Positions 62,301 through 64,000 of a stretch of 64,000 bases of DNA are shown in pieces (the stretch's first letter is position 1; every line of letters begins with the position of its first letter). The stretch covers positions 434,001 through 498,000 of the forward strand of contig QEYB01000412.1 in assembly GCA_017562135.1 (NCBI GenBank), given 5' to 3'. The notes beneath the pieces were generated by a model. That model saw only the letters and a program-made list of their open reading frames with translations. It ran no database searches and had not been told where the DNA came from. Origin of the DNA: Dipylidium caninum (lineage: Eukaryota; Platyhelminthes; Cestoda; Cyclophyllidea; Dipylidiidae). A program made the position numbers and the translations under genes.

Positions 62301-64000
62301 AGATTGGTGAATGTCATCTTCCGATTGGCTAGAACTAAAGAAATATTACAAAACAATAAACGTAAAGCTATTAAGATCATAAAAAATATCGAATTTGATA
62401 AGTTTCGAGGCGGCTCGAAATGACGACTTCTGGTAACTTTTGAAAAATATACACGAACTCTCAACGCACAATCGCGAACCGCAAATAAAGGTCTTGTTTA
62501 TCGACAATCAGTCTCACAATTAACACACATTTTATGATTTGAGTGGCCTTAGTGATACCTTGGTTTGTATGCTACTGAAATATACTCATCAGAATAAATC
62601 CACAAGTCCGGATTGCTCAACTTTATGTATACAATGTCTCTGAGAGTAAGCGTTGTAGCAAAAAATAAAACATGGTCTGAAAATTAACTGCACCGAGAAT
62701 GCATTTAGTGATATGGACGATGCAATTCTACCTGGTAGCATCGAGATCACAAGTGTCTTCTTTTCTTAGACCTTTCTCTAGGGAGTAAGTAATGTTTCTC
62801 ATTGAAGTTGGTCTTTTTAAAAGTCGTTTGTTTTTTTCTTTATCGTCGGTCGCTGGCCTAAGGGTCTGTAGAGCCACTTTTCTCCCTCTTTTGTCAAAAA
62901 TAAACACAAAATATTAAGAAAAGAGACAAATAATCCACGCGAAGCTAAGTAAAAGACTTTAGAAGAGTGTAAGCACATATGACTCCCCTCTCAAATTTCA
63001 GAGTAATTTTTCGAGCAAAATGCCTTGTCATCGACGGAAGTATGTCTCAAGACGGATGTTTAAATTCGATGGCAAAAGGCAAACAAAATTATGCAGTTGC
63101 AAAATAGCACCATTAACAAGCAAGTTGAAGAAATTATAACTAAAACGACTGAGACTACCAACCAATGATTTAGTGTTTACAAATATACAAGCCACTGTAA
63201 TTCGAGATTTCCTACATACCAGTAGCAAAATTCCACCTAATTTCAATAGTCTCTGTCTACCAGGCTTATACCTAAACGATAAATTTAAAGGTTCAAAATC
63301 GTCAAGGTTAGGATCTCTTTGAAATAAAAGTTGTAGAAGCTGCAAGTGACGCACTTATGAAATACATGACAAGGCGGCACACAGGAACAACTCACGATTT
63401 TAGCCCTCTATGGAACTGAAAGCCAGCTGGAAAGGTGATTTTAGTCGACGTTCTAGCAATGTCTTCATCTCTATCAAATAAGAGTGTTCAAAAGCTTTAA
63501 AATGGCCAAAAAAGTCAATTAATTTGGCTGCGATTTTAGTTGTTTTCAAACTAATAAGAGGTATGGGGAGCACTAACGCCCCAACGAAAAGAAATGCAAT
63601 TTGGGATAAGAAAAATAGAGTGGGCTGTTAAGAAATTTATTATGAATATTCTAGTGAAAAATTGATCCCTCAAGTTTTATCTGATGCGAAAGTACTCTTA
63701 GTTAAGGTAAAATGATTAGATGATTGGGAAAGCGTGGACAATCGGAATGGCAAAAATGGAACACGGAGTGGCAAGCAAGAACAATTACTAAGAACTTACA
63801 CAGTCGCATGAGCTGAACCCACATCCAAGGTTTCAATAGGTTTGCTGCAGGGTGAGGGCGTCTCCAACCCAGTGACCACGGAGAATGGAGAACTAACGGA
63901 ACGTATCGAAGGTGCACCAAAGGTAAAGGACCTGCCAATATCCGGACTGTTGTTGAGGCCAACTCGAACACCAAGAGGAGTGCGAGCGGTCTGACATTTA
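53323..64000 (-). CDS. Large multi-exon, basic, mostly disordered protein (probably nuclear); 5' part outside the window
   Basis: Exons, phases all consistent: 64000 (open)-63800, 63470-63396, 62887-62732, 62334-62179, 61148-60898, 59602-59438, 58951-58895, 58822-58613, 58538-58416, 57621-57503, 57430-57049, 57007-56696, 54424-54075, 53738-53719, 53642-53585, 53517-53498, 53422-53323 (stop). The last four and the 54424 exon are less sure, and further small exons may exist between 54075 and 53738. About 840 residues are visible. Content: many SP/TP sites; basic clusters (KKRTRKFF, RRSGR, KKKTTDAEK); an RVxF-like KITF (exon 2); an acidic FDFDLSEDDELEMEL patch; and at the C terminus a helical segment (DMGQCINLLLSTLSL, then VKDEAEKLKRLLRWCQRG). 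Two exons are 20 nt. I do not recognise the family. The composition suggests a chromosome- or cell-cycle-associated scaffold; this is inference only. Confidence 0.65.

Overview
This window is nuclear DNA of an animal, most likely a flatworm and probably a tapeworm. That lineage call is an inference. It rests on very short introns with conserved GT..AG ends (38 and 41 nt in the 14-3-3 gene, about 40 to 75 nt in several others), mixed with kilobase introns, intron-rich conserved genes, and a divergent seven-helix receptor-like protein. There are no bacterial operons, CRISPR arrays or phage genes. I rebuilt the gene models by hand from conserved protein sequence, GT/AG splice sites and reading-phase consistency. 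Most apparent long ORFs in the GC-rich intergenic and intron sequence are chance.

Layout. Positions 1-11 kb: one plus-strand gene for a divergent seven-transmembrane, rhodopsin-receptor-like protein (3019-4942). A candidate last exon at 10603-10910 is followed by an AATAAA signal. Positions 12.0-24.5 kb, minus: a complete 27-exon CAND1 homologue (cullin-associated NEDD8-dissociated protein). Positions 25.2-25.8 kb, minus: a small uncharacterised single-exon ORF. Positions 26.0-32.4 kb, minus: a complete 14-exon PDE1-type cyclic-nucleotide phosphodiesterase. Positions 34.6-40.8 kb, minus: a 16-exon ankyrin-repeat plus death-domain protein (ANKDD1-like) in which most ankyrin repeats occupy exactly one exon; one splice junction is out of frame by one base. 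Positions 41.6-42.2 kb, minus: an uncharacterised exon with a KEN motif and three copies of a short basic motif. Positions 44.5-45.3 kb, plus: a compact three-exon 14-3-3 gene. Positions 47.45-49.37 kb: a long inverted-repeat (foldback) element. Positions 53.3-64.0 kb, minus: the 3' part of a many-exon gene for a basic, mostly disordered and probably nuclear protein that runs off the window.

Function. CAND1 exchanges cullin-RING substrate receptors. PDE1 hydrolyses cAMP/cGMP under calcium-calmodulin control. The receptor-like protein is a possible upstream signal, and 14-3-3 reads phosphoserine. These are housekeeping and signalling genes and nothing shows that they form one system. PDE1, the small ORF and CAND1 lie head to tail, with only 166 bp between the PDE1 stop and the next start codon, as expected if mRNA 5' ends are made by trans-splicing.

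I found no clear previously undescribed system. The most checkable oddities are the frame break in the ankyrin/death gene, the acylation-type N terminus of PDE1, the foldback element and the two uncharacterised minus-strand proteins.
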